Shown here: positions 11,033 to 24,155 of the stretch, piece by piece | How positions within the stretch are numbered: position 1 is the first letter of the stretch | Layout: each line of letters starts with the position of its first letter | Assembly (NCBI GenBank): GCA_033439265.1 | Contig: JAVTVX010000017.1 | Span: 11,430,001 to 11,494,000 of the forward strand | Source: Dillenia suffruticosa | Taxonomy: Eukaryota; Streptophyta; Magnoliopsida; Dilleniales; Dilleniaceae | Direction of reading: 5' to 3' | Length of the DNA stretch: 64,000 nucleotides | Notes under the pieces: model-generated | The model's input: the letters and a program-made list of their open reading frames with translations, nothing else | Databases searched by the model: none | What the model was told of the DNA's origin: nothing | Program-made: the position numbers and the translations under genes

Positions 11033-14000
11033 TGACAGTAATGTCTTTGTACAGTGAAAGTACTGCTTCAACATTTTGATGATGAGTTTGCAAACGTAGT
11101 TTAACCTAAAATGTCAAATAGGCACGGAAACTGAATATCTAAATAGAACTGATAACTAAAGAGTCCACAGAAACGAAATTATGCATGGTTTTATCATAAG
11201 AAATATGTACCTTTTCCTCAGTATCATCAAAACGTTGAGTGAGTCTAGCAGCAATCTCCTCAGTTTCTGGTGGAGAATATTTCAAGTGATAAATCTTTCC
11301 AGTGACAGGATCCATCCTTCTTCCAACAACTCTTTCAACAAGGATCTCCTCGGGAACCTGCAAATGCGAATATAAAGGAGTGGCATCATAGGCAAATTGT
11401 TTACTTATGAGTGCATGTCTAGAATATATGTTCTACTTTCAAGGGTCACTTAATTTGGTAAAATACAATAAGTCAACTGAGAAACAACTTCTATAAAATA
11501 TTTGGCAAAAGGCACAAAATTAACCATGGGAGGAATGGTAGTACCGAGAATACTTATTATTAGCCCTTTGTACAACATTCTAGCTGCTGACAAGTGCAGG
11601 ATTAACTGCAGACATCATTATCTCTGTGAGTAGAAGCCTGTTTTGTGATTTTAAACAATCCAAGGTCCCAAATCCAATGAAGCAACCTTATTGTTAGGAC
11701 AAGTCAATTGTGATTTTTTTGAAATAACAGCACAAGTATAAATTCTAAGAAAATCCTTAAGAGAATAAAATATACATGGGGATGTATGTTTAGAATTGTT
11801 ACATCTTCTAATGGTGATTGATAATTAAGGTCCTTGTCAGATCTATTCAAGCATTATATGGTTAGTTAGACAGGATTTTTGAGAATGCAGAGACGAGGAC
11901 AGTGGTCTAAGAAAGATTAGTCACTTGCTTTGGTTACTTCAAGATGGCTTTTTTTTTTTAGCTTAGTACATGCTTAAGGATGATTAAAATTGAATGTTCA
12001 TTCAGGAAGTTTATGCAGTGATGTGAAAGAAAGAAATACTCTTTTGGATAGAAATGTGAAGGGAAGAAATTTGAACTCCAAAATTTTCTAATTTTCATTT
12101 CCGAAAGGGATCTTCAGGATCCAAGGGCATCTTCGTACAAAATAACCTAGCTTGTTTGGATCATACCAAGACAAGGAACACATCTTATCATAAGTGCAGA
12201 AGGCATCGGACCATGACGAGTTCCAATCCTAACATTTGAAATAGGAATACCAGAAAAAAGCAAATTAACAATGATAAGGGACTATGATACACATCATACA
12301 TCAAAATTTGGTCAAACCACATCAACCGCAACCAATAACATATTTTAAAAGTTACGAAATGATTTTATGACTCCCAACATTCATCCTTAATTTTGTAAGT
12401 TCAGTGCCAGCATTAGCAAGAGTATCTTACTTCTAGAAGAATAAAAATATCTGGTTCAAAGCCAAATTCCTTAAGGGCGGTAGCTTGAGAGAAGCTCCGG
12501 GGATATCCATCTAAAAGCCAGCCATACCGTTGGGAATCTGGCTGCATTAGACGATCTTTCACCATCTAAAAAAGATACAGATCACAAAAAGAAACATGAA
12601 TTATGTTAACAATTAAGAAAAAGAGATAAGAAGAACAGAGACATTGTCCAATAATATTAGTTAATACAAAACAATCACTAAATCATTATATCAATAAATC
12701 CTCCTTCAAGAACTATAGTCAATCAGTAAGACAGATTTTTGGTCTTTAATTTTACCAGCTGAATGCGTAAATGATGTCATAAATATCATGTTGCAACTTA
12801 CCATTACAACTATTTCATTTGGGACCAACTGCCCTTTGTCCATGAATTCCTTTGCAAGTTTCCCATTTTCAGTTCCAGCAGCAATTTCTGACCTTAGTAG
12901 ATCTCCCGCAGCAATATGAACCAATTTATACTGCATATAGGATGATGACTTCATTCAATCTGTTTCTCTTCAAAGGGCAATGCCACAATGATGCAGCAAA
13001 ATGGGTCATGTGAATGGGCAGTGACATCAAGCAACAGATAAAGTGATAAACTATATGGGACCTGATACACTAGTAAATGCCAGCATCAGGAATAAAGAGA
13101 ACTACTGATGTCGATTTTAACTATATCCTTCATCATGGTGGAGAAACAGGAATCCTGATAAAGACTTAGAGCATCGCAATATATTACAAAAGGATCATCA
13201 TCTACAGCTCAAGACAGGCATGCATAACAATTATAAATAACTACCAACTGAAGATCTTTCAACATTCTTGATAATCAGACCCATGAAAGATGGAAAAACC
13301 AAAATAAATGACTTCTTTTAATACAGGAAAAAAAATAGAGAGGAAGGAAAATGAAGATTAAAAGAGCAAGAAAGCTTGAAATGTCATCTAGAAGAATAAT
13401 TGTTTTTCATGCTTATGTATCTTTGCTTTTTGATACTCACGTTCTTCTCTCATTACCCCAAGTGCCCTAGGGACATGGCTATGTGCCAGTGATGCTGCCT
13501 GTCTCTCTTGTTTGGCCTATGATAAGAAATGTTGCCTCACACATTCTAAGTTTAGACACCAATCCACATGCTCCACCAACCCCTAGAGAAATTGCAGGCT
13601 TTCCAATGAGTCTCCCAGGTCTTGTTTTGTTTGTCACCCTCTATCACCAACCCCCTTGTAAACCCCTCCCCAAAAAAAAAAGTCATGCCTTCAAGTGGGG
13701 GTGGTTGCAGTAGGATATTTTGTGCTCTTCTGCACTCAGAATCATAAGGTATTCTACTCTCTAATAAACTGGCCTCATCAGTTCCCCATTTTAGAAGGAG
13801 AGTATAGGGTTTAAGATACATTTCCATTTATCACTCTCAACTCTTATTGCAGGGTGCCCATTGTGGGCTTTTATGATTTTTTTTTTGGGGGGGAGGGGGG
13901 AACTGTTTATGTTTAACTTATGAGGCCCAAGGCATAATGGGGGTGTAAAGGCACCCTTAGCTTCGGATTTATAAGATGTGGCTTTTTTAAAGTCATGTTC

Positions 14001-14614
14001 GAGGTAAGTGTATCACCAATTGAGTTCGCAGAGGAAGGATTAAACACTGTATCTCACTCATGCATTAGATTCCACCAATCAAATTTGATCCCTCCTTATA
14101 GACGAACAAGATGCATCAAAAACACTCCATACATCAGAAGAATTGAATCATTGGTCAACAACATTTCAAGTTTTTCGTACCCTCAAACTCGCATAAAAAG
14201 GTAATTTGGCAAGAATGAGTTCCGGTTATTGCTTTCAGCAAACGGTCATCTTTCTCAAAATAAGTCTCCAATTTTGTCATAACATACAAACATAGTTGCA
14301 GTAAAATCAGAAAGAAAGAAAGAAGAAAGGCTTACCTTTTTAGTTATGAGCTCGCACTGAGTTCCCTTACCAGAAGCAGGCGCTCCAGATATCATAATCT
14401 TGAGAGGTTCTGTTTCTTCTGCCTTCGCGGTTGCAAGCACCTGCTTCCTCAGTGAACGGTGGCGGCCCCCAAGTAGGTCTTTTTGGTGGCTAAGCCTTAG
14501 GCTTAGGCTTAGGGAAGAAAAGGCATGTGAATTTGGGAAAAGGCTTGGAGGTCTTCCCGCTGATGGCTTTGCTTGTGGCACCACTACTACTGGAAACATC
14601 AATGAGCATGCCAT
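7784..14614 (-). CDS. AMK2: Chloroplast adenylate kinase (AMK2-like), six coding exons
   Basis: Catalyses ATP + AMP = 2 ADP in the plastid stroma. Coding exons on minus: 14336-14614, 12802-12930, 12431-12565, 11211-11357, 11031-11105 and 7784-7888. All junctions are GT-AG and phase 0, giving 289 residues plus TAA. Residues 1 to about 62 are Ser/Arg-rich with few acidic residues, a plastid transit peptide. The core has the P-loop GAPASGKGTQ (77-86), the AMP-site 'AAGDLLR' (100-106), 'LLDGYPRS' (153-160) and the LID 'GRRMDPVTGKIYHLKYSPP' (193-211). The core matches Arabidopsis AMK2 (At5g47840) closely from memory, and the length is near its roughly 283 residues. The ATG directly follows a GA-repeat leader. 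Intron 5 is 3.1 kb, and its donor lies inside a dinucleotide repeat. The ORF from the ATG reads on into intron 1, so the exon 1 boundary rests on the donor and on homology. Confidence 0.95.
9731..9940 (-). repeat. Degenerate tandem repeat in adenylate kinase intron 5
   Basis: About six units of 28-36 bases, each beginning 'AAACCACA'/'AACCACAGGAG' and containing 'AACTTGCCAA' or 'TTGCAA', run in one direction and end in a G run and 'TATTTGCAATTCTCC'. The unit is divergent. It looks like a fragment of a dispersed plant repeat rather than a young minisatellite. It lies in the largest intron of the gene. Confidence 0.6.
10998..11029 (-). repeat. (GA)16 microsatellite forming the intron 5 splice donor
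   Basis: On the minus strand the fifth coding exon ends in 'GTCAAG' and the intron starts GTCTCTCT, where the donor T is the first base of (TC)16. The donor lacks the usual GTRAGT continuation. Exon and reading frame on both sides fit the adenylate kinase family, so this must be the junction. Confidence 0.85.
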
Positions 14615-14661
14615 TCTCTCTCTCTCTCTCTCTTTGTGGATGGTGGAGTTGGAACAAACAG

Positions 14662-14828
14662 CTGCAGTGGATTAAAACCACGTAAGTGCTAACGAAAAGG
14701 GTAATCAAGAGATAAAAGAGAAAGGGAATCAAATCATAACCCCAAATATCATCTCAATTGTAAGAAAACCATTTCAATTTTCAATTGAAGCAATTATCTA
14801 CCAAATTTCACGGTCAGAAACACAGTAC
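14662..14828 (-). other. Probable 5' UTR intron of adenylate kinase
   Basis: On minus, a donor ('CATCAG' then GTACTG) at 14828 and an acceptor ('CCACTGCAG') ending at 14662 enclose 167 AT-rich bases. The result would be a short leader exon above 14829 joined to 14615-14661, just before the ATG at 14614. This is inferred from splice signals only. Confidence 0.5.
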
Positions 14829-14894
14829 CTGATGTAGTCCAAATTTCGTCCAAGCAATTCTCTGTCAGCCGAGGACGAGTGTGAAAGTTGAAAC

Positions 14895-14960
14895 GAAACC
14901 CCCCCCCTCCCCCGGGTCTCTCTCTCTCTCTCTCTCTCGGTTGCTCTCTCTCTCTCACAT
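14895..14960 (-). promoter_or_regulatory. GA/CT-rich core promoter or leader of adenylate kinase
   Basis: Read on minus: two GA-dinucleotide tracts, then 'ACCCGGGGGAGG' and a G run. They lie about 280-350 bases before the coding start and upstream of the inferred leader exon. GA-rich tracts are common around transcription starts of plant housekeeping genes. No clear TATA box accompanies them. Confidence 0.4.
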
Positions 14961-14979
14961 TTTTTAACAAATCTGACAA

Positions 14980-17900
14980 AGTATATTTAGAAAAAAATAA
15001 TTTAAAAGAATCATTGTTCGGAACCGGGGAGGTGCCTATTATTGACTGAACTGACCATTTAAAATAAATAGTAGGAAACTAAGAAAGGCGTGCGCCAAAT
15101 TTTAGGCTGCCAATTGATGGGCCGGGCCAGATGAGCAACAATGCACGGAGGCATTCCGTTGGATGGATGTTCGTGCGCCCTTCAATGCAAAAGTTTTTAT
15201 TTTTTTAACGTAAAAAGATTTGAACATGAAATTATCAAAAAAAAAAAAATTATATTACTAAATTATTTTGTTAAATATATACAAAAATAAAGAATAAATT
15301 ATAAATAAATAAAAATAAATAAAAACTTATTCTCATAAAGACATTAATAGTTATTACTTTTCTCTCTCATGGTTCGAGATTCAAATTTTAAAGTAACAAA
15401 ATAAACAAATAAATAAACCGAAGACCCGGCCGAGTGGCCCGAAAACTTTTGGGAGACTTGAAATTTTCTTGGCGTTGGGATTTTACAGAGGACTCTAAAA
15501 AAGAAAATAAATACTAATATTAACTACCATCATAAATGGTATTGATAACGCCTCCTAACAAATATTAATGCCAATACCATCCACAGATATTTAATTCACC
15601 ATTGCGCCTATATTATCCCTTAAAATATTTATTATTTATTTCCAAAAGAAAAGTTACACAGATTTTACGAATGCCACAATATATATATATGCGAATGCCA
15701 CAATTTGGCACATCAACCAAAATCTTAAATAGAAAGAAGATAGATTTTACGAATTAAGTCAATTTTTGTATTACAAGGAACATAACCTAAATATTATAAG
15801 TATAAGAAATACTATTTATAATAATCTTTTAAAGATGAATCCACCATGTATATGTCTTTTTTATTTTATTTTATTTTATTTTTAACATAAATATCGAAAG
15901 ATTTTCGATCTAAACAATAATAAACTCTCAAATTTTATAAGGTCTATTAATCCATATCTTTTTGTTTTTTTTTTTTTTTTTCGCGTCCGCATCTTAGGTT
16001 TGCTTCCATTGTTTTCTGACCGAATGGGACCGAATTTGTACACATTAGGCTCAAATGATTAAAAAGAGAACAAAGAAAAGAGGAAAATAAAATAAATTTT
16101 ATAATCAATTTTTGAATTTAAAATTTAAAAATAAAAAATACAATATCAAGATAACTATATTTTAAAATGGGTTTGATAAATATTTGAATAAAATTAATCG
16201 AAATATAATTTCTGATATGATATTAAAAAAAAAAATTCACAAGTTCAAAAAGAAGGAAAAAGGTTTCAAAACGTCATATTCGTGACCACATATTCGCGAC
16301 CAACGTGGTCCATACATATGAAGTCCTCCCGAATCCAAAATCGATGAAATTACAGTCCTAAGACAGGAGGGTGGCAGAGACAACTTTGTCGGGCTATTTG
16401 TTCTCTTCCAACACTATCAGTGGCAGTTTCTGGTTTGAGGTTTTAGTACAATATTGAGCTGTCCCTGTTCAAGGTTTTAATTGTTGACAGAATTAAGAAA
16501 ATAGTATAATGAAGAAAAAAATAATAATATTTACTGGATGTGTTTGTAGGATTATACAAAAGAAATATATTTATACAAGTAAAGAGAAAGATTTTAAACA
16601 AAGATTTATACAAGAGAATTATTCTACTTTCTATCTTTGAAAATTATTTCACTTTCTATATTTAACATTGTGTGTAAACTTAAAAAATCGGGTTTTAAAG
16701 TATGTTTGATATATTTTTTTTTTCGTTAAAATCTTTTATTTTTGGGTTATAACCTGGTTTGAAAAATAAGGGTTTGGAAACTTTAAATAATTTGTTTGAT
16801 AATTTTAGTTAAACTATTTTGTAAGTTATAAACTTAATAAAATTATAATAAAGGGAAATTAACATAAAATTTTTTTATAAATAATTAACAAAGTAAATAA
16901 TTTCATAAATAATTATAAATTAAACATACATATTTTAATTCTTAAATATTATAAAATACAAATAATTGTAATGGAGAAAGAAAATAAAAAAACGATATCG
17001 AGCGGGAATAATTCTTTCTTTTTTGTTCATGTTATTTTCACTCGATGCACCCATATATATATATATATATATACTAATGAATAATACATGAATTCAAACT
17101 TATAAATATTCTTGAATATCTCAAAATTCATTTTTGGACTTCTTAAAAATTATTTTTGAATTTCTTAAAAGTCATCGATATCATCTTGAGAAATGAGAAG
17201 TCGGGGAAAATGAAGAGTTTCTTAAAAATTGAATGGATTCATGAAAAATAAAGAGTTTCTTAGGAAGTGAATGGATATTCATAATACTTAATAACAATAA
17301 ATATATAAAATTCATATTTTTTTGAAAGATTTCTTAAATTCATAAAAAAATAATAAATTAACGATTTATATTTCTATGAATGTTGAAATAGTAAGGCTTT
17401 TTTTAGCTTTATATATGGGGTTATTTCCTAACATATTGTAAAATCGGATTAAATTTATCAAGATATTATGACTTTTATTGGTTTTTAATTCTAACGAAAT
17501 CAATATCGTGAAAATCGATTTTAAAACTATCTAAAAACTATCCAATAATAGTGATAACAAAATTAAATGAAGTTGATTTTTTAAAAGTTGGCTTTAAAAT
17601 TGATTTCTTAGAAATCACTTTAATTATTTTTTTTATTGAATTGTTGCAAATTTTTAAGCTGTTGGAGCACGTGGTGATTTACTCTTGCTCATAAGCCATT
17701 CTTTTCTTTTTCTCCGATCAAGACCATCTTTACAATTCACTTCTCACAATTTTGAAATCCAAATTTTGAATTCTTATGTTAAAAAATAATAAAAAATAAT
17801 GAGACCACCACAGGTGATTTTTTTTTTTTTTTTAAGCAAAACGTGGGAAGGCGTAACAAAAATTTCCCTAAATAATAGTATAATAAAAGTTTGCATTATG

Positions 17901-18504
17901 TTAAAAATATTCGAATTTAAAATCAATTTCTAAAAAATCAACTTTAACTATTTTTTTATTTAACTGTTACAATTTTTTGGAAAGCAACATGTTCTATTCT
18001 AATTAAAATAAATTAATAAAATAATATTCAAGAAATTAAATTAATTAAAATGAAGTAAACAAACTTAGTAGACAAACGAAGAACCTAGATATATATATAT
18101 ATATAAAAAACGTTGAGTTATATAAAAATATATATATCGGTGCTATATATATTAACAATTCTAGATTTTGGAAGAGATTTAGCATTTTTATAGGGTCAAC
18201 GTTTGGGGATTTTTTTTATTTTTTTTGGAACGATAATTTTATTATCATTCAGTATTTTGAATTTTGTTCCAATTAAAAACTTCCAAGCTAATTAAAGAAT
18301 ATAAATACCTATCCTACTTATACGGACAACGAACAAATGTCGATCTTATACGAAAATATGGAGTCCGAGGCAACCACGCCCCTGACATTCGATGAGAGTG
18401 CATAGCCATTTTACAGGCCCAGTTCTCGGCCCAGCAGACGTCGGTCCCATAACAGCTCAAAGCCGCATTTATGATTATTTTTTCCCTTCTTGTCTACTCA
18501 AGTA
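14980..18504. other. AT-rich intergenic sequence without genes
   Basis: No gene, RNA or intact element seen. There are poly-T and TA tracts, and one decayed LTR piece at 16505-16630 that recurs twice near 18.5 and 19.6 kb. Confidence 0.5.
16505..16630 (-). repeat. LTR-like repeat piece, copy 1
   Basis: Similar over about 125 bases to 19528-19655 in the same orientation, sharing 'ATATTTATACAA' and 'GAGAATTATTCTACTT', and to the reverse complement of 18505-18635. No primer binding site follows in this copy. It is probably a decayed Ty1/copia LTR fragment. Confidence 0.45.
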
Positions 18505-18653
18505 AGTAGAATAATTCTCTGTATAAAACCTGATCTAAAAACTCCTTTCACTCGAACAAATATATCCCTTTATATAACCCTAAATAGATATTCAATGAAT
18601 ACTATTTTTTTTTTTCATATTATTATTTTCTTATGTTGTTATGGTATTAGAGC
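18505..18653 (+). repeat. LTR end plus primer binding site, copy 2
   Basis: A block with 'AATAATTCTCTGTATAAAACC' at its start and a T-rich 3' end is followed at 18642-18653 by TGGTATTAGAGC. That is one base from the tRNA-iMet primer binding site TGGTATCAGAGC used by plant LTR retrotransposons. It is therefore likely the 3' end of a 5' LTR of a copia-type element. Its internal region is not recognisable. Confidence 0.5.
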
Positions 18654-19508
18654 AACAATGAAAATCACAGAAAATAAATATATAAATGACTTTATGTCAT
18701 TCCATAGAAGAAATGAGCAGAAGAATTGAAGTCAGCTAGAACTCTCCTTCCCGCAGGAGATCAATCAAGGTATACTTTTTTAAAACTCTGTTTATCAAAA
18801 ACTCAAATTTTATACTCCCTAATATCATTTTGCTCCAACAGATAAGTTCGAAATGGATGTTAGTTTCTGAACCCTTTTTTTTTTTTTATTATAAACGAAA
18901 TTTGAATTTGAATCACAGAATTGGGAAAGAGAATGCGACTATTAGGCTATCCTTTTGGATACGTATGTGCACCTGAAAATTGCAATAGAATTAGTGTGAT
19001 GGCCAACTTTTACTTTGCTATCAATAATCACAATTTAAATTATATATATACAAATACAGTGTTTATAGTGATCTTTAGAAAGAGCAATAACAATGATTGC
19101 CCCTTATTAAAATTTTCCATACATTTTTCTGTTCCGGGGGGCGGATACAAGGGGGGAACTGAATCAGTTTAAATGTAATGTCTCTCAAGAGTGTATAGCA
19201 TACCAAACTAGGATATTCTATATCAATGTTCTCAAAATACAAATTTAAATAAATCAAAGTTTTGTGAATGAATTTGTGAAAAGGGAAAAAAATAATCGTA
19301 AATGCGGCTTTGAGAACAGCCAAGAAGGGGACAAAATGGAAAAAGAAAGATTTGCTACCCCGGTCCTGTTTGAATGGATTTGCCACTCAAGTGACAGCTC
19401 CAACCATGGATTTGCCTCAAACACCACCGGTTCTCCCTCTTTTTCAGCCACCCAACCCTTATCAGGGTTTGTGAGCTCCGTATTTATTTTCATAATTTTC
19501 GTTATTGT

Positions 19509-19658
19509 CCTAATACCGTCACAAAATAAGAAAATAATAATATGAAGAAAAAAAAAATAGTATTCATCGAATTTCTATTTAGGGTTTTACAAAGGGATAT
19601 ATTTATACAAATGAAAGGAATTTTAGATTAGGTTTTACACGAGAATTATTCTACTTGC
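19509..19658 (-). repeat. LTR end plus primer binding site, copy 3 (inverted)
   Basis: Nearly the reverse complement of 18505-18653: on minus the LTR-like block ends and is followed by a 'CGGTATTAGGA' primer-site-like sequence at 19509-19519. Copies 2 and 3 therefore face each other across about 0.85 kb of anonymous sequence. Confidence 0.5.
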
Positions 19659-21059
19659 TATATTCAATAATTGTGAGAGAGAGAGAGAAAGAGTTGCAAT
19701 TTTTTTTTTCAAAGTAATTAACCAATAATTTTTAAGTTACAACCAACTTTTCTTTTTTATTTTTTTTGGTACCATGGTTAGACCACCAATTCAGTATTCA
19801 GGATTTTGTCTCGATTAATCTGAATCGATCGTTTGTATGGTTTTAATTGAAAAGATAATTCTTTTCACGTTGATTTTTCTATTTTCATGGGATCGGAACA
19901 ACCAACTTTTCTCCATTTCTTTTGTTATTTGACACGTGCTTGCCTACCATCATTTTGTGGTTTGATTTTGCTGGGAGGTGTCTTACAAGAACTGGGTAGA
20001 GTCATGCGCCATCAGCAGAACTATCGTCTTCACATCACACGAGTTGTCCTGCCGCTACAAATTGCCTTGACTATAAATAATAATATATTTCAAAAATAAT
20101 AATTATTTTGATATTTATTGTCGTCACCTCATCAACCTATAAAAAATTCATTTATTCTCATTTAAGATATTATAAATAAAAGTAAAATAAATAAATTGAA
20201 TCAATTTTCAAATAGGTTGGAAAAGAAGAATTTAAGGGACAAGTCAGAGTTTCTGATTCAAAACTAAGATCCACGCGATGGATACAATTCAATCAAAGCT
20301 GCACGTTCAGAACAACAATTCTGTGGGGACTTCTCATGTGATTGTTTTGTGTTGGTGGACTGTACGTGGACCCAAGCGTTTCTTTTGCCATCTCATTTTC
20401 ATTTATCAATTAAAAACGATGAGTTTATGATTCGTTTCTCATTTTATTTATTAAAAATTATGACAATATTTTATAACCCCTTCATTTCTAGCATGGACTA
20501 TAATTTTGGGACTCCCACTTCCAGTCGTTTTTTGCCCAGTTTTGCCAAAATTGAGCTTGAACCCATTAATATTAGATAATTTTTTTGGTAAAATTTTTTT
20601 TTTAATGATTTTAATTAATCTTATGAAAGATTTAAAATTTTAATTGTAAAATTGTATATTTTTCATAAAAAAAAATTTTCTTTCTGCTTGAAAATATTAC
20701 AAGTAAATTATTTAAAAATAGAAACAAGTTGAGAGTGATTGATGCTCTTATGTTTGAAACAAAATTATTTTGATATCATATGGGAAAATTTGAAAAATAT
20801 TAATCTATTAATTGTGAAAAATAATACAATAAAAGTGACACGCACACTGTATCTTAATAAGTTAAATGATAACAATGGATTCAAAGACAATTTGATCCCA
20901 CAAAGAGAAATATATATTAGGTGGACAAGTGCCAGCCCGGGTGAGGGAAAACATGAGATCAAGTGGGAGATGAACTGATTTACTTGAACAACGAAAAGAT
21001 GAGATGGTGAGTGAATTCTACTATCCGATTAAAGAGGACATATAGATAGTTTTAGGACA

Positions 21060-21350
21060 ATTCTTCAAAAGGGATTATTTAAAGACATGAGATGCAATGT
21101 ACGTAAGGATGATTGGGAATTACCGAAAAAGATCATATAAAATTGTCAGAGTTATAAACACAAATATGATTCGGATATTAAATCTAAAGTGATCATTTAA
21201 GACCATGAGATGCATAAGAACATAATGATCCAAGTATTAGCCTAAAATGATCATTTAAAAATGTGAAAATGCATAAATATGAAGATGATTCATGAATTAT
21301 TCCAAAAATATCATCCAAAATCATTATATGTATAATAGAAACTAAATAAT
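21060..21350 (+). repeat. Degenerate tandem repeat, about 60-70 bp unit
   Basis: Four or so diverged units share 'GATCATTTAA', 'CATGAGATGCATAA' and 'GATGATTC..GAATTA'. Spacing is irregular, so the array is old. There are no coding features. The sequence around it (19.7-22.0 kb) holds no gene I can support. Confidence 0.5.
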
Positions 21351-22424
21351 GCAGAGATAGTTATAAACGATAGATAATTTCACGATTAATTAACACTAAT
21401 CATCGCAAAACTTAAAATTACACCTAAGCCAACCTGAGAAAATTACCGGATTATCTAGAAAAATTAAAATGCCCATAGACACGGTGTCAAGCCACACAAA
21501 TTATCTCCCCATAAATGAATATAAATACCAATTTTTGTAAAAATCTACTCAAATTATTTTGATAAATATGATAAATACTTAAAATCTATTCAAACTACTG
21601 CAATCAAAAAGAGACAAAACATAAAGAGAAAACATAATTAAAGTTTACAATTTTAATGAAAATATGTTACTTAATCCTTACTTTTTGAAACAACCATGAT
21701 TTTTGAAATATTCGTAAAAACTTCGACCCGAAAAGAAACCTCTTTATATCAACCACAACTTTGCTCTTCAAAAAAAAAAAAAAAAACAAAAAAAACAAAA
21801 ACAAAAACAAAAACAAAAAAAATGCCAGAGAAATTGAAAATAACCACAAAAGCGGCTTTATAAAATATACTTTTACCCAGGGAAGGAGATTTTTGCAAAA
21901 CAAAATAGTTCTTTGAACTTTTGAAAATTTTGGTTTAAACCCAGACGCTTTGAGGAATTCGAGCTAGATCCCAAATACTTTTATTTCCTTTCATTTAGGC
22001 CCTCAGGAGTTTTCAGAGCCTTTTGTTTTGGACACATGGGTCCCTAGGGGTTTCGAAGACCATAGACGCGTTTTGAGCATCCAACAGCGTCTGGTGGCGG
22101 TAGCCACCAGACTTCATAGCGGTGACGAATGAACTGAATTAATGACTCAAAATTAATCCCAATTGAGGTTCGAAGATGTGTTCTGGTGCCATAATCAACT
22201 TTAGAAGCTAGAAAAATGGGTTGGTGATCTTTTGAAGTTTCTCGTCTCGGTCGCCATTGATTTCGGCAACTGAGCTTCGGTAATGCTTTTAAGTGTGGAA
22301 AAGCTTGATTTGAGTTATAAAACAAGTTCAGAAATTAAAATTGACGATGGTGGAATCATCCTGATGATGCTAGATGATGTTGACATGTTAAATTGAGAGA
22401 AAACTGAGGATTTTAGAGAGAATT

Positions 22425-22542
22425 CGTGAGAGAGAGAGAGAGAGAGTTTAAATTGCTCACGATTTCAGAGGAGATGAAGAGCTGTTAGCGGAGAAGAAGA
22501 AGAAAGGAAGGGGAAGGAAGAATAAAAAGAAAAGAGAGATGT

Positions 22543-22582
<40 letters not shown>

Positions 22583-22620
22583 GCAGAGACAGAAGTTGAG
22601 AGAGTCTGAGAGGCCTGAGA
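22425..22620 (+). repeat. GA-rich microsatellite cluster
   Basis: Several (GA)n tracts (22425-22446 and about 22545-22577) lie within a purine-rich stretch. Open frames read on the opposite strand are Ser/Leu repeats caused by this tract and are not genes. The preceding 21.9-22.4 kb has more balanced composition and may be a decayed retroelement piece, but no domain is recognisable. Confidence 0.7.
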
Positions 22621-22799
22621 GAGCGCGCGAGGGAGAGGGTGAAGAGAGAGGCAGCGAGGTGGAGAGCGAATTGGAGGTGTCGGGGTGAGGTGGAGGATGA
22701 GTGAGCGAATAAGAAATTGATATGGCTGGTGATGTGGAAAGCGGTGATTTCGTATCAACTGTTGAGATTTAATGGCAACCATTGGCGAGGATTAAACCA

Positions 22800-24124
22800 T
22801 GTAGTGAGTGGTTGAGACGTGTTATTAGTTGAGCATATCCAAAATGGAGGGCTCAAATTTAATCTAGGATTTTTTTAAAACTTAATTTTAAAATCGAAAT
22901 AAATTGTGTTTAATTGTTAATGCTTCTAGATAATCACATAAAATTCACAAATAATTTCCAAAAATTGATATTTATTCTCATAAATCTTTATAATTTCAAA
23001 ATATATTATTACTATTTATTTAAATTGGGAAAATTTAATGTTAATTCCAAAAATTCCCATTCATATTAAATTTCTTATAATTTTTCTAAAATTCCAAACA
23101 AACTAAATAAATTTTATAGAATCTGAAAATTGATAAATTAAAATACACTCTAAATACTTTCAAAATGTACTAAATATAGATATGATAGTCTAATTTTCCA
23201 AAAATTATAATTGATTCTAGGTCCTAGAGGATTAAATAACATAATCTTTAAGTTAAAAATATTTTAAAATTACAAGAAATAAATAATAAATTCTAAAAAA
23301 ATTAAATTTAATACACTAAAGTAAATTCCAATTTTTTTTTTTTAAAAAAATCATGCTTTATTGCCTCACTATATAAATAATTTAAAAATTATATATTTTA
23401 TGCACCACTAATCCCTCATCTAATACATTAGTACTAATCGCATTGCTCTCGGTCACTTTCAGAATTTTTTTAAGAGGACAACATTTAAATTTATTTTAAA
23501 TATATAATATAATTAAGAATTTAAAAACTTATGGAGAGCCCTTTTTTTCCTTATTTTGCCTTTTTACATGTCATTTTATCAGTCAGATTTATCAATTATG
23601 TTAATGATTTATCGACACGGCTCTTCAACTTTAAAAAATGGCATTAATAAAGAGGGTTAAGCCAATAACAATCATCTAGAAATAATGTGAAAAGTAAGAA
23701 ACATGTACAATTTAGCATGGTTGAGTGGCTAATTATATATTATGAAGGGTATAAGCTCACGTGAGAGATCGAGTTTAAGAATTAGGTTGTTAAAAAAATT
23801 TCTTTACCGTATCGTAGAGTTGATCCTAAGTTTAATGTATTCTTTTCTCTCTTTTTTTTTTTTTAAAAAGGTCAAATTATAGGTTTCACTTTAATATTTT
23901 TGATAAGTTTAATTTTTAAAATTAGAATTTAAAATTTAACCCATATTAAAATTAATGTGTGACTCTAACAAGTTCTTTTGATTCGGATAGTTCAAAAGTT
24001 TTTTTCTTAATTTAAGATATCAAGTTAAAATTCTTATCTTCTTTTTAGGATAATATATTTGTTTTTGTGAAAAAAAAAAAGAAGAAAGAGATAAATTAGG
24101 GCGTGAACGAAAGAAGGGGACTGG

Positions 24125-24155
<31 letters not shown>

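Noticed and set aside
14255-14335. Extension of the first adenylate kinase frame by 26 codons
   Set aside because: This is intron 1 read-through; the donor GTAAGC after 'ITKK' and the family alignment place the exon end at 14336.
14935-14960. miR156-like complementary CT-rich stretch
   Set aside because: It is simple CT repeat, the 3' half does not pair, and it lies on the strand opposite to the gene.
19075-19493. Overlapping frames on minus after the LTR-like block (could be gag)
   Set aside because: No gag motif is recognisable and the frames shift; position alone is not enough.
22335-22375. Match to miR172 on one strand ('AATC', three bases, then 'CTGATGATGCT')
   Set aside because: The three extra bases fall at miRNA positions 6-7, inside the seed, and the other end mismatches. 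Neither a target nor a mimic would work this way.
22465-22782. 105-codon Ser/Leu-rich frame on minus
   Set aside because: Composition is dictated by GA microsatellites; it resembles no family.
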